A DNA stretch of 64,000 nt from Gammaproteobacteria bacterium (lineage in GTDB: Bacteria; Pseudomonadota; Gammaproteobacteria; Pseudomonadales; Pseudohongiellaceae), in the NCBI GenBank assembly GCA_018661465.1, contig JABJIC010000015.1, forward strand, positions 62,001 through 126,000, in the 5' to 3' direction. The position numbers were made by a program, and so were the translations under genes. The number at the start of each line of letters is the position of its first letter. Within the stretch, counting starts at the first letter, position 1. Positions 8,551 to 17,878 of this stretch are shown here, one piece after another. The notes under the pieces were generated by a model. It saw only the letters and a program-made list of their open reading frames with translations, made no database searches and was not told where the DNA came from.

Positions 8551-11027
8551 CTTATTGTACTCATCAGAAACGGCGGGCTCATCGCGATCCCGGTTATCAG
8601 AGAAGACCAGCTATAATCCTGCTCTGCCGCATCACTTACAATCTTGCGGATCACCGGTTGATCGTAGTAGTCGATTCGGCGACCCAGGGCGTAGGTCATT
8701 AATTTTTCTGTCAATGTATGGGCAAACTGGTCTGGCCGGTTCATCATCCAGTCACGCAAATCCGCGAAACCTGAAAACTCAACACCTCCAGGATAACTGC
8801 CGTCGGGATCTACAAGATTCCCTACTTCGTCATGGTCTCGCCAGCCACCAATTACATCGAAATTTTCTAGCGCAAAGCCGAGGGGATCGATAACTACATG
8901 ACAGGAAGCACAAACCGGATCCGCTCTATGGCGGGCCAGCCTTTCCCGAATCGAAGTGGGTGCTTCACCAGCCTCGGCATCCGGCAGGATGGGTACATTC
9001 GCCGGCGGTGGTGGTGGCGGTGTTCCTAACATATTGTCCAACAGCCATTTCCCCCGAAGTACCGGTGAGGTACGCCCGGGATAGGAGGTAACCGTCAGCA
9101 AGGCTCCCTGAGCTAACAGGCCGCCTCTCTGTGTTCTATCAGGCAATTCTGTTTTTCTAAACCGGCTGCCGTAAATGCCTTCAACACCATAGTGATTGGC
9201 CAACCTCTCATTAAGATAGCTGTGATTAGCTCCCAACAGCTCCATTACACTGCTGTCGGACTGCAGAGTGTCGGCTATGAATAGTTGAGTCTCCTGACGA
9301 AAGCCTTCGATCAGACTTAGATCATAGTTGGGGAATACTACGGTATTTATTTGCACTTCATCCAAACGCCTTAGGTTTAACCACTGGGCGGCGAAGTCTT
9401 CAACAATAGTAGTAACGCCACGACTATCAGCCAACATTCTACGAACCTGTTGTTCCAGAATTTCCGGATTGCTGAGCTGACCGCTTTCTGCAAGTTCCAA
9501 TAGCTGTTCATCCGGCGACGAACTCCAGAGAAAGAAAGACAGGCGCGATGCTAACTCCACATCACTTAGCCCGAACGATTCTCCCGAGGCAACATTCGCT
9601 GGGTCACGGTAACTTCTGATAAGAAAATCTGGATCGCTGAGCATAAACTCGAGAGCGAACTGTATCCCGTTGTTAAACCCTCCCTCCTGTTCACGCCCCT
9701 GAGCATAAAAGTCGAGAAGCAGTTCAACGTCTTCATCAACTACAGGTCTTCGATAGGCGCGTCTCGCCATACTAGAAAGAATTTCAGAGGCACAGCTCTG
9801 CTCTTCAGCTCCACGATCTGGATGACAGGAAAAAATTAGTTGCTGACTGGGAGAGCCTGCTAAACCGGAATTTGATTGGATGGTTTGAAACGGTCCGCTC
9901 ACTTCCAGAGAGTGAATTTTCTGATTAGCGAGATAGGCTTCATCATTAGCATTGAGACGACCACCCTGAACCGGCTGCGGGATGGACTCCGGCTCAACAA
10001 GCTGCCTTACATATGAAACGCTTATTTGAGCAGGGCCTGCCTCGACAGGGAGACGAACCTCGAGTCCTTCTCCTGCTTCGGTGAGCATATACTGTTCCCA
10101 GTCTATGGTGCCCGGCTCACCGGTTCCGCTGAAACTCAATGGTGCAGGCGTTCCCGGTGCTTCACCTCCGACCGAGAATCTTTGCAATAGCCGCCCGTTG
10201 AGGCGTATTTCCAATTGCTGCGCCCAGCCAAGCCCTTTGATGTAGTCCTGATAATTTCGTTCCAACTGCACTCGAAACTGATACTCACCAGCGACGGGAA
10301 AGTTATGACTAACCGATACACCGCCCCGAGAGCCAAATGGCATGTCTTCACTCTGGCGCTGATTCTGTTTCATGAACAGCGGTACTTCGTAGGTAGTATT
10401 AGTTGGGCCCAGTGGAGGTAAGCCGGTAGCCAGTCGAGTCACCTGCCGAGCGACGGACATGTAGCGTTCCATGTGAGCAGTGGAGAATGGCAGTGAGGCC
10501 GCCATATTGTCGAAGCTACCGTCTGCTGTTGGGTCGCCTGGCAGCGAATTCATTACATCCACATCCAAGCCAAGCAACTCATTAATCGTGTTGTTGTATT
10601 CATAACGATTCATGCGATGAAGCGGAGTGATTCGACCAGGGTTTGGGTTAGCAGCCCAGGCATCGTCTAATTCACTTTCCAACCAATCGGTCATTACTTG
10701 ATAGGTTTCAAATTCGGGTCGCGGCATGCCAGCCGGCGGCATCATATGAGCCCTAAGTTTCTTGACGACTTTCTCTAGCGCATCCGCATGCAGGGCAGGA
10801 CTGGCAAAGTCGACACTCTGCAGTGAGAAATCTCCCGTAGCCAGGGTATCGTTGTGACAGGAGAGACAATAGGAATTTGCGATCAGCTGCATGTCATCAG
10901 CAGCGAATTCTTGCTGACTCTCAGCGGCACCGTGAGCCGGCAAAAACTGGCTTGATAACAGCGAGACCGAAACCGCGCCAATTAGGAGGAATAAGCCCGA
11001 AATACCTACTCTGAAACGGCTGATCAT
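8547..11027 (-). CDS. Planctomycete-type cytochrome (DUF1587/1592/1588/1585 family)
   Basis: An 826-residue exported protein with an N-terminal hydrophobic signal. It has two haem-type CX2CH motifs: S-Y-C-L-S-C-H-N near residue 55 and V-C-A-S-C-H-V-V-I-D-P-L-G-F-A near 705. Between them are the domain signatures of the family: R-M-N-R-Y-E-Y-N-N-T-I-N-E-L-L-G (DUF1587) near 135, a carbohydrate-binding-like beta region around 230-345, R-R-A-Y-R-R-P (DUF1592 region) near 420, L-A-S-R-L-S-F-F-L-W-S-S near 495, and R-G-G-L-L-A-Q-G-A (DUF1588 region) near 635. Such proteins are thought to be periplasmic haem enzymes or electron acceptors for oxidation of complex substrates. First gene of a three-gene operon. 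Confidence 0.88.
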   Translation of the reverse strand: MISRFRVGISGLFLLIGAVSVSLLSSQFLPAHGAAESQQEFAADDMQLIANSYCLSCHNDTLATGDFSLQSVDFASPALHADALEKVVKKLRAHMMPPAGMPRPEFETYQVMTDWLESELDDAWAANPNPGRITPLHRMNRYEYNNTINELLGLDVDVMNSLPGDPTADGSFDNMAASLPFSTAHMERYMSVARQVTRLATGLPPLGPTNTTYEVPLFMKQNQRQSEDMPFGSRGGVSVSHNFPVAGEYQFRVQLERNYQDYIKGLGWAQQLEIRLNGRLLQRFSVGGEAPGTPAPLSFSGTGEPGTIDWEQYMLTEAGEGLEVRLPVEAGPAQISVSYVRQLVEPESIPQPVQGGRLNANDEAYLANQKIHSLEVSGPFQTIQSNSGLAGSPSQQLIFSCHPDRGAEEQSCASEILSSMARRAYRRPVVDEDVELLLDFYAQGREQEGGFNNGIQFALEFMLSDPDFLIRSYRDPANVASGESFGLSDVELASRLSFFLWSSSPDEQLLELAESGQLSNPEILEQQVRRMLADSRGVTTIVEDFAAQWLNLRRLDEVQINTVVFPNYDLSLIEGFRQETQLFIADTLQSDSSVMELLGANHSYLNERLANHYGVEGIYGSRFRKTELPDRTQRGGLLAQGALLTVTSYPGRTSPVLRGKWLLDNMLGTPPPPPPANVPILPDAEAGEAPTSIRERLARHRADPVCASCHVVIDPLGFALENFDVIGGWRDHDEVGNLVDPDGSYPGGVEFSGFADLRDWMMNRPDQFAHTLTEKLMTYALGRRIDYYDQPVIRKIVSDAAEQDYSWSSLITGIAMSPPFLMSTIR

Positions 11028-11313
11028 TGGGCTACAGCCCCCGCCGAATCTGGCAATTGGCGGCCATTAGCTAACTTTGGAATCTGCGTCTGCAACGACA
11101 TGGGTCAATTTTGACTCTAATTGTTATTTTGATCCTCCTGAAGCTACACCAGGTGAGGGTTTTCTGCAATTTTGCAGGCCTTCTCTTGCCTACTTCCAAT
11201 CTACAAACTACCTTGACCCTTTTGATTCATATACCCTATCTGCGAGTGGCCTAATTTCCTAATAGTTCGAGCTTGCGCTGGCTTCCCCAATCCAAGTGCT
11301 GTAAAAAGACGCC
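11028..11313. other. Divergent promoter region
   Basis: 286 bp between the minus-strand DUF1592 operon and the plus-strand RIO kinase. It must contain both promoters. I see no repeat, hairpin or RNA gene in it. Confidence 0.4.
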
Positions 11314-12171
11314 ATGAAAATTCCTAAGCGAATCCAACCTCTTATAGATGAGGGCCTAATTGATGAGGTCATCAGTAGGCTTATGAGCGGCAAAGAAGCC
11401 GATGTCTATGTGGTGCGCTGCAACTCGGAAATACGTTGCGCCAAGGTCTATAAAGAAGCAGCTAATCGCGGTTTTAAGCAGGCTGTGCTCTATCGAGAAG
11501 GTCGCAAGTCACGCAATAGTCGACGCACCCGCGCTATGGACAAAGGCTCAAAATTTGGTCGTCAACAGCAAGAGGAAACTTGGCACAACGCCGAGGTAGA
11601 TGCTCTTAAGAAACTCGCCGCTGCTGATGTGCGAGTTCCCCAGCCTTATGCCTGTATCGATGGCGTCTTATTGATGGAATTAGTCACCGACAAGGATGGT
11701 GATGTAGCACCACGCCTCAGCGAGGTGGATATGTCGGCCGAACAGGCGCTGAGAGACCATTCCAAAGTAATGCGATTTGTAGTGCGAATGCTTTGTGCAG
11801 GCTTGGTACACGGTGACTTGTCCGAATTTAATATATTGGTAGATGAAGGCGGCCCGGTGATTATCGACCTTCCACAAGCTGTGGATGCCGCCGCGAATAA
11901 TAATGCCGAGGCCATGTTTGAGCGGGATGTTAATAAGATAAGCAGTTACTACGGCCAATTCGCGCCGAAATTACTGCAGACTAACTATGCAAAAGAGATC
12001 TGGAAACTGTTCGAGGAAGGTGACTTACAAGCGGAAACCGAAATAACCGGTCTCTTCACCGAGAATCTGGAAGGTGCCGATGTAGACGCGGTGCTGCGGG
12101 AAATACAATCTGCCATTGCCGAAGAAGAGCAGCGCCTGGAGCGCAAGAACGAAGCAGACGAGCAGCCCTAG
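11314..12171 (+). CDS. RIO-type serine protein kinase
   Basis: A 285-residue cytoplasmic protein of the bacterial RIO1-like kinase family (the PA4780 type of Pseudomonas). Visible elements: M-S-G-K-E-A-D-V-Y-V-V (nucleotide-binding strand region, residues 29-39), C-A-K-V-Y-K with the ATP-positioning Lys near 45, L-V-H-G-D-L-S-E-F-N-I-L as the catalytic loop near 166-177, and I-I-D-L-P-Q-A-V-D as the metal-binding Asp motif near 186. The length is normal for the family. A charged tail (E-E-E-Q-R-L-E-R-K-N-E) ends the protein. Single gene with no obvious partner. Confidence 0.9.
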   Translation: MKIPKRIQPLIDEGLIDEVISRLMSGKEADVYVVRCNSEIRCAKVYKEAANRGFKQAVLYREGRKSRNSRRTRAMDKGSKFGRQQQEETWHNAEVDALKKLAAADVRVPQPYACIDGVLLMELVTDKDGDVAPRLSEVDMSAEQALRDHSKVMRFVVRMLCAGLVHGDLSEFNILVDEGGPVIIDLPQAVDAAANNNAEAMFERDVNKISSYYGQFAPKLLQTNYAKEIWKLFEEGDLQAETEITGLFTENLEGADVDAVLREIQSAIAEEEQRLERKNEADEQP

Positions 12172-12249
12172 CCCCAAGTCAATGATAGTTCCATAGGCGT
12201 TCGTTAATCCTGGCTGCGAAACACCGACAATGAAAAGCGCTAACCCGAA

Positions 12250-13002
12250 CTAGCGGGGCAGATTCCAGTCGAACCGAAACAAAACTTCCTCTACCTGAAC
12301 CGCCTCGCCGCGAACAATTCTCGGATCAAATCGTAATCGCTGTGCCGCCCTGACTGCCTCGTCGTTAAAGACACCTGGTGGTTCGCTTTCATCTACAACT
12401 ACGTCTTGAACTGCTCCGCTTGCAGTGACTGTAAATTTGACCACAACGTATCCTTCCAACCCAAGCTCCAATGCCACTTCGGGGTAAGGAGGAGTTATTA
12501 GGCGCAGCGGAAGAATCTCTCGGAATTGAATAATATCTGACTCTGGCACACTGGCTGGTGCTGAATTAAGACCATCCAGTTGATAACGAAACACGTACCT
12601 TACATCTTCAACCACTGCACCCCTAGTATTCACAAAGGTAAGACGCCTGGCAGCGTTAGTAGCCGACAATTCGAAAAAACCAGCTGGCTGCTCTTCAATA
12701 GTTTGAATCGTATTGCTAATCACTTCCCCATCTTCATTTACGGAAAAACGCAGCATTACCCATCCTTCGATTCCCAAATTTGTAGCACGCAACGGATACA
12801 AGGGCTCAGCTACTCTCCGGGCGAGTAGACCACGGGTAAAATTTGGTGGCGGAGTAACTTCAAAAGATGCATCCGATGCATTGCTCTGAGTTGTAGCATC
12901 CATGTTTGTACAAGCCGCCAGGGAGCTCAGCAAAACCATCGCCAAGCACGGCAGTATTTTACGCTCTATGGACTGGATTTTTTGTACTGTTAGATGATTC
13001 AT
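12250..13002 (-). CDS. Lipoprotein with two TonB C-terminal domains
   Basis: A 250-residue protein. The N-terminus has a hydrophobic segment ending L-S-S-L-A-A-C, a lipobox, instead of the uncleaved TonB anchor, and there is no Pro-rich linker. Two copies of the TonB_C fold follow: one about 60-140 (Y-P-L-R-A-T-N-L-G-I-E-G-W-V-M-L-R-F) and one about 160-248 (Y-P-E-V-A-L-E-L-G-L-E-G-Y-V-V-V-K-F). Each has the Y-P...G-x-V-x-V-x-F signature and the A-A-R-R-L/A-A-Q-R-L-R-F helix. It lies 73 bp downstream of the TonB-dependent receptor on the same strand, suggesting joint function. Without an ExbB/D-binding helix it may not transduce energy in the standard way. Confidence 0.8.
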   Translation of the reverse strand: MNHLTVQKIQSIERKILPCLAMVLLSSLAACTNMDATTQSNASDASFEVTPPPNFTRGLLARRVAEPLYPLRATNLGIEGWVMLRFSVNEDGEVISNTIQTIEEQPAGFFELSATNAARRLTFVNTRGAVVEDVRYVFRYQLDGLNSAPASVPESDIIQFREILPLRLITPPYPEVALELGLEGYVVVKFTVTASGAVQDVVVDESEPPGVFNDEAVRAAQRLRFDPRIVRGEAVQVEEVLFRFDWNLPR

Positions 13003-13075
13003 GGTTGAGTTACCAATTAATGTAATGAATGAAGCAAGTCCATCTATTGACCATCATAAAATTTCTCAATTTCCG

Positions 13076-15220
13076 CTAAAAAGTTGTTCTGATTTTCAGG
13101 GCTATCTTCCTGCCGTTTCCAGAACAAAAATCTTCTACTTCCTCTACAATTCCATCCGCTGTAGCACCGAGAAAACGAGTACGGGTGCGACAATATTCAC
13201 TTTCTCTAACATTCTGTGCTTCTAACCTGAAAGTGATATTTCCAAATGCTTGTTTCTCTATGAACGCTGTTAGATTCGGTTGATTCTTTCGTTCTTCAAT
13301 ATCAATAATATCGATCTCTTTTCTACCACTACTGTCATTTGAGTTGGCTGAATAGAAGAATCCGTAGCTCAAACCCATACCGATGACATCGTGTCTGAAG
13401 CTAGACCTGGCGGACCAACGGCCATTATTTCTCATTCTTCGTTTAGCTCCGGTAAATGGATCTAACACTTCCGAATCACGAAGGCCTATACCAGTTGTAA
13501 ATAAGGCATTGGGGAGCCCAACAAATCCTAATCTAGCACTAACATCCAAATTGACGCCGTAGCGCTTTCCATCACCAATGTTTCCACGGGCTGACTGCAA
13601 ACTATCCGGGCTAGGAGAAACATCGATGCGGTCAATAGCATCTTCGATGTCTCTATAATAGAACTGGGAATTCAGCACACCGATATCATTGGGAAGTCGC
13701 AGCTCCAGATTCAACTCGTAACGCCAAGACTGCTCTTGCCGAATTCCGGGATTACCGGCCTGTGTATCGTTGTCCTCATCGGAGTTATCAACGGTGGCAC
13801 TGAAATCCGAAAAGCTGAGTTGAGACACGTCCTTTTCGATTCCGGCACGTAGCTGCAAAGAAGGAGTAATATCGAATCGGTAATCCACCTTTGGTCTCAC
13901 AAATGTGAAATCCCGTTTATTGCTGACGTCTCCAGATTGCTCGATGGTAGAGGACTCAAAAATCAATGAGCTCTCCAGTGACATTCTCGGATTTATCTGC
14001 CAGTTGTGTGCAGCAAAAACTTCTGAGCGCAGCTCCTCGACTGTAGAACCACTGTTGTTGATAGAAACAGGGACCAGATTTCCATAATCGGGTGAAGGTG
14101 TGCCGGAAGTATCTAATCCCAATAGTAATCCGGAATCGCGAATTGTTTGTGATCCTTCGACGCCGACTTCAAGCCCCTGAGCATCATTTAAATTGAAGGT
14201 ATAAGAAGTGCGGGCAATACGCTCGCGGTCTCGCCCCAAATTACTTAAGAATAAATTTTTGTTCTCGGAATTGTCGAAAACATCATAACGCTCTCGGGTA
14301 AACTGAGATTCTCTATCGTTAACAATGAACAAAAATCGATACTTACCGCCACCGCTCAGGGAATATTCGTAGTCGCCACCTACTTCCCAGTTGTCTCTCT
14401 CACTACTATTGTCTTCACGCTGCAATCTAATTGTGTTGGAAGTAAAATCATGAATTGTGCGCTCCAATTCAGACGGCGGCGAACTGGTTCCCAGCAGAGC
14501 GTTAAGTTGAATTACACTATTTTCAAAGCTATAGCCCAGATTCATGCTGGCCTGGTAATCCCTTTGGTCACGAGTACTTTCTTCATTCTTGGCTTCAAGC
14601 AGCGTAAAGTCAGGATCGAAACTCAGCTCCTTGCTCACTCTGTAGTTATAACGGGCTTCCGCCTCGACAGAGAATAAATAGTTGAAATTGCCTGCCTGTC
14701 CGCTATAGGAAAGTTGACCCCCCGGGTCCAGAGTCCCATCACGCCAGTGATCTACATTTAGCTCCACCGAAGTACTGGATCGGGAGGGAGTGTCCAGCAA
14801 TACCACATTAACCACTTGGCCCGCGCCACGAACGTCCAGCTCTTCGGAGGTGCCACGTATGATCTCGATGTAGTCGACCTGATCGGCGGAAATACGGCTT
14901 AATAGACTTTGCCCCGTATTACCCTTGCCTGTAGTGCGCTGGCCATTAATAAGAATTTCACCCTCACCTGATCCGAGCCCACGCCCACTGTTGCCGCCAC
15001 GACCCATGGCGAGGCCGATTCCAGGGATACGGCTAATCATGTCGTTAGCAGAAACTGGCTGGAAGTCAGCAAAATAAGCCGCTGGATAGACAATTGTTGA
15101 ATCGTCGGCCGGGTTTTCAAAGGTATCAATCTGTGCCCACGCGGTAGTCGTAGCTCCTATCGAGATGACGATAGCTACAGCGACTAAAAGTGGCTTGAAG
15201 GTGGGTTTGATTAAGGTCAT
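13076..15220 (-). CDS. TonB-dependent outer-membrane receptor
   Basis: 714 residues from ATG at 15220; an in-frame GTG eleven codons upstream (15253) is less likely because the chosen start gives a clean signal peptide (T-L-I-K-P-T-F-K... to A-W-A-Q). The plug domain (about 35-145) shows S-R-I-P-G-I-G-L, E-I-L-I-N-G-Q-R and D-Y-I-E-I-I-R-G-T-S-E-E-L-D-V-R-G-A-G-Q-V-V-N-V-V-L, the classic plug pattern. The rest is a beta-rich 22-strand-type barrel ending in Phe, the outer-membrane assembly signal. The ligand is unknown. A double TonB_C lipoprotein follows directly. Confidence 0.88.
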   Translation of the reverse strand: MTLIKPTFKPLLVAVAIVISIGATTTAWAQIDTFENPADDSTIVYPAAYFADFQPVSANDMISRIPGIGLAMGRGGNSGRGLGSGEGEILINGQRTTGKGNTGQSLLSRISADQVDYIEIIRGTSEELDVRGAGQVVNVVLLDTPSRSSTSVELNVDHWRDGTLDPGGQLSYSGQAGNFNYLFSVEAEARYNYRVSKELSFDPDFTLLEAKNEESTRDQRDYQASMNLGYSFENSVIQLNALLGTSSPPSELERTIHDFTSNTIRLQREDNSSERDNWEVGGDYEYSLSGGGKYRFLFIVNDRESQFTRERYDVFDNSENKNLFLSNLGRDRERIARTSYTFNLNDAQGLEVGVEGSQTIRDSGLLLGLDTSGTPSPDYGNLVPVSINNSGSTVEELRSEVFAAHNWQINPRMSLESSLIFESSTIEQSGDVSNKRDFTFVRPKVDYRFDITPSLQLRAGIEKDVSQLSFSDFSATVDNSDEDNDTQAGNPGIRQEQSWRYELNLELRLPNDIGVLNSQFYYRDIEDAIDRIDVSPSPDSLQSARGNIGDGKRYGVNLDVSARLGFVGLPNALFTTGIGLRDSEVLDPFTGAKRRMRNNGRWSARSSFRHDVIGMGLSYGFFYSANSNDSSGRKEIDIIDIEERKNQPNLTAFIEKQAFGNITFRLEAQNVRESEYCRTRTRFLGATADGIVEEVEDFCSGNGRKIALKIRTTF

Positions 15221-15385
15221 ATTTATCTGGCAGCATTGTACAGAAGACTGCACATCCCATCAGTAACTAATTGCTACAGATCAGTCTCTGTTTTTGTCAT
15301 ACAAGAATGTGGTAGCTGCCACTTGATACTTACTAGGGTCAAGAGTTAACTCGATCATGGAGTCTCCTGACAAAACAGCGACTAA

Positions 15386-15691
15386 CTATGCTTCATCATT
15401 TTTGCGCGCATACAATGCACTTAGAGATTCGCAATCATAGTCGTAAGCCCTATTGGAGTCGTGCCTCTGTACTTGACTAATCGGTTCAAATGAAGAAGAA
15501 ATGCTGGGATTGGTGGCTCTTGATTTGATTGCAGTAGTGTGGTGTTTAAATTGAAAGAGGTTATTTGAAACCAAGCGCAATTGGCGACAATAGGAAGAAT
15601 CCGCATCAAAATTTTTCCCTTGCAAATTGTCAGGTGAAGAAGCACAGGCGGCGAGCACAAAAACTAGTATTGTGATTATGAATATTCTCAT
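15386..15691 (-). CDS. Small lipoprotein, unknown function
   Basis: A 101-residue protein with a textbook lipoprotein signal: M-R-I-F-I-I-T-I-L-V-F-V-L-A-A-C, giving a mature N-terminal Cys at residue 16. The mature part is short and polar, with two further Cys (S-S-Y-C-R-Q near 35 and Y-D-C-E-S near 88) that may form a disulfide. No recognised domain. It lies between the TonB receptor and the DUF3500 gene on the same strand but is separated from each by more than 120 bp, so it may be transcribed alone. Confidence 0.6.
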   Translation of the reverse strand: MRIFIITILVFVLAACASSPDNLQGKNFDADSSYCRQLRLVSNNLFQFKHHTTAIKSRATNPSISSSFEPISQVQRHDSNRAYDYDCESLSALYARKNDEA

Positions 15692-15818
15692 TTTCGGCTC
15701 CAGTGTTGACTCCTTACTTACAGTCTACTTACAAAATCAGTAATTGATAGAATTATTACCAGAATAGCTGGCAGAGTAATTGCGAGTTAGGACCTCAACT
15801 CAGAGGTAGATCGCAAGC

Positions 15819-16868
15819 TTAGTGAGCTACAGCGTCGTAGTGATCACGCAAGGCATCTGCGCCAAAGTCGCCTTCAAAATCTCTCCACACGGAGTGAACA
15901 TGATTCGCGCCATTCTGTACATTGTCGTACTCGATCAGAAAGGACTCTCCCTGTACTCTATAGTAGTGAGCCTCGCCCCGCTCTACCGGCCCTGACCAGG
16001 CAAAGTGAATGTCACCGAAGTCCTGCTCGCGGATTTTACTCCAACGCTTTTCGGCGATGGCTGCAGACATGGTGGCAGTATAGGCATCGATAACATCTCT
16101 TAGCAATTGCTGTTGCGAGTCGTTCAGCTCTCCTGCACGAATGCCTGCTGGAGTTAGTGGATCTATAGGATACTGAGCACCCGTCACGATATCTCTCGGG
16201 GCTGTATCACTGGTAATCGCGCGGGTTCGCTGCAAATCACTCAGAGCAGTCACCAATGACCTACCGCTGTCTTCGCGGGCTGCGAGTACTCGCTGATTCT
16301 GCTGCTGTTCGGTCTGAGCGCCGCTTCTCACTTCCGCCGGATTGGAACCCAGAAAGGTCGGCGAACTCACAGTGACTTCTCCAGCTACGATGGTGAAATG
16401 CAAGGACAGGTGATGACCCTCGAATCGCCAACCCCAACTACCTTCCGATTCTGGAGTACCGAACACGGAAACACGGTAGTTTTCATAATCTCGTACGAAT
16501 GGCCCATCCGGTTCCAAAGCATTTAATACTCGCTCCAACTGGATTATTGAAGTAACCGTTAGATAGCCACGCTCACTTAAGCCGGAGGCTAACAAAGTCT
16601 GAGCAAATTCTCTTTGCTGGGGATTCAATTGCTTGAGCAAAATTCCCGAGCGCGGAAACATTTCATGAGGAACGAAGTGCCAGTTAAGCCTTTCTTCATC
16701 ATCTAGGGAGAATACACTCTGCTCTCTGTCATCAACAGAAAGCGCGGACAAGTAGTTTGTGGCAGCTACGCTCATGCTCTCTTCAGCCACACTCGCTTGA
16801 TTCGAAAAGACTGCGAAAAAAACCAATCCTACTGCAAATTTCCTATACCAAACCTGACCTGGCAACAT
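15819..16868 (-). CDS. DUF3500 family secreted protein
   Basis: A 349-residue protein with a signal peptide (ending near S-V-A-E-E) and AGGAG 6 nt before the ATG, which fixes the start. The body matches DUF3500: R-L-N-W-H-F-V-P near residue 62, R-S-G-I-L-L-K-Q-L-N-P-Q-Q-R near 75, G-S-W-G-W-R-F-E-G-H-H-L-S-L-H-F near 145, and near the C-terminus H-F-A-W-S-G-P-V-E-R-G with the I-E-Y-D-N-V-Q-N-G-A-N-H-V-H-S-V-W block. The many conserved His residues suggest metal binding, but the biochemical role of the family is not established. Downstream of the lipase-like gene on the same strand. Confidence 0.85.
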   Translation of the reverse strand: MLPGQVWYRKFAVGLVFFAVFSNQASVAEESMSVAATNYLSALSVDDREQSVFSLDDEERLNWHFVPHEMFPRSGILLKQLNPQQREFAQTLLASGLSERGYLTVTSIIQLERVLNALEPDGPFVRDYENYRVSVFGTPESEGSWGWRFEGHHLSLHFTIVAGEVTVSSPTFLGSNPAEVRSGAQTEQQQNQRVLAAREDSGRSLVTALSDLQRTRAITSDTAPRDIVTGAQYPIDPLTPAGIRAGELNDSQQQLLRDVIDAYTATMSAAIAEKRWSKIREQDFGDIHFAWSGPVERGEAHYYRVQGESFLIEYDNVQNGANHVHSVWRDFEGDFGADALRDHYDAVAH

Positions 16869-16966
16869 TTAAATCTCCTGAAAATCGAATTCAATATTTG
16901 TACTCAATTGAAGCTGTAAGCTCTTTCAAAAAACTAATCTATTCTTCTTCGCGCCGCCATTTTCAC

Positions 16967-17725
16967 TTAGCCTCTCTCGTAAGACATGGAAGAAGCATTC
17001 TGAAAATGACCATGCTGGAGGAAATTTAGCACCTCGTCTATCACCCTCTTATTTCGCATCATAAACGAATGGTTTACGGGTAAAGCAACAAAGTCAGACA
17101 TTCCTTCAATTTTAGCGCTCTCGAGAGAAACCTTTCCATCATTGGGGCTGGGTAGGAACATCGAGAGAAACATATTGATCGATCGGGTGCCGGCGATAAC
17201 ACCTAACTCAAATTCAACTGGACCAAGCTCCTTAGGAAGATCTGCTTCCCCGGTGCCAAGTTGAATCCCTGCAGGTCCATTAAGCAATTCAAAACCAGGA
17301 AGGTTCTTTAAGCTATCCACCACTTCACTGCCTCCATTCGGAGGACCAAGCATAACGCTTCTCGCTATTTCTTGCTCTCTGCTATTAGCGAAAGAATTAC
17401 TAACTAAGGGACTAGATAAATAGTAGCGGAGCAGTATTCCACCCAGAGAATGAGTTACAAAATTTACTGGCTGAGCCCCCATTTTTGCGCACTCATCGAG
17501 CCCTTCACCGATAGCCAGCCCAGCTAGTTCTTCGATTGACTTTTTTCGGGACGGATAACTAATGTTGACTACTGAGTAGCCAGCTTCGGACAAGCTGGTT
17601 TGTAAGGGCATCATAGAATTGGATGTTCTCGCCAGACCATGGAGAAGAATTACACATTCATCCGCGTAGGAGCTGAAGGCCGTTAGCAAAAGAAAAAAGA
17701 ATACGGGGATTCTGTATCTATTCAT
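16967..17725 (-). CDS. Secreted alpha/beta hydrolase, lipase-like
   Basis: A 252-residue protein with a short signal peptide (about 1-21, ending S-S-Y-A). The hydrolase fold is seen from V-I-L-L-H-G-L-A-R-T (oxyanion HG motif near 24-33), Y-S-V-V-N-I-S-Y-P-S, and the nucleophile elbow T-H-S-L-G-G-I-L-L-R-Y near residue 91 (Ser in G/T-H-S-L-G). A likely catalytic His lies in P-V-N-H-S-F-M-M near 218. The pattern fits PGAP1/triacylglycerol-lipase-like esterases. Substrate unknown. It is upstream of the DUF3500 gene on the same strand with a 98-bp gap. Confidence 0.82.
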   Translation of the reverse strand: MNRYRIPVFFFLLLTAFSSYADECVILLHGLARTSNSMMPLQTSLSEAGYSVVNISYPSRKKSIEELAGLAIGEGLDECAKMGAQPVNFVTHSLGGILLRYYLSSPLVSNSFANSREQEIARSVMLGPPNGGSEVVDSLKNLPGFELLNGPAGIQLGTGEADLPKELGPVEFELGVIAGTRSINMFLSMFLPSPNDGKVSLESAKIEGMSDFVALPVNHSFMMRNKRVIDEVLNFLQHGHFQNASSMSYERG

Positions 17726-17807
17726 ATTCTCAATACTCTAGATGTAGTGAATTGAAAGTAATGTTTTGAAATCAATGTTCAAAATATAACGCCCTAGTCT
17801 CTCTGAC

Positions 17808-17838
17808 AAAAAAACCGCAGCCTCTTTAGAAGGTGCGG
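17808..17838 (-). terminator. Rho-independent terminator
   Basis: On the minus strand CCGCACCT...AGGCTGCGG forms an 8-bp stem with one bulged base and is followed by TTTTTTT. It lies 40 bp beyond the stop of the gene at 17879-18901. Confidence 0.8.
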
Positions 17839-17878
17839 CTCTTTGCAGCGAAATTAATTAGCACTAATCCGTGAATTT

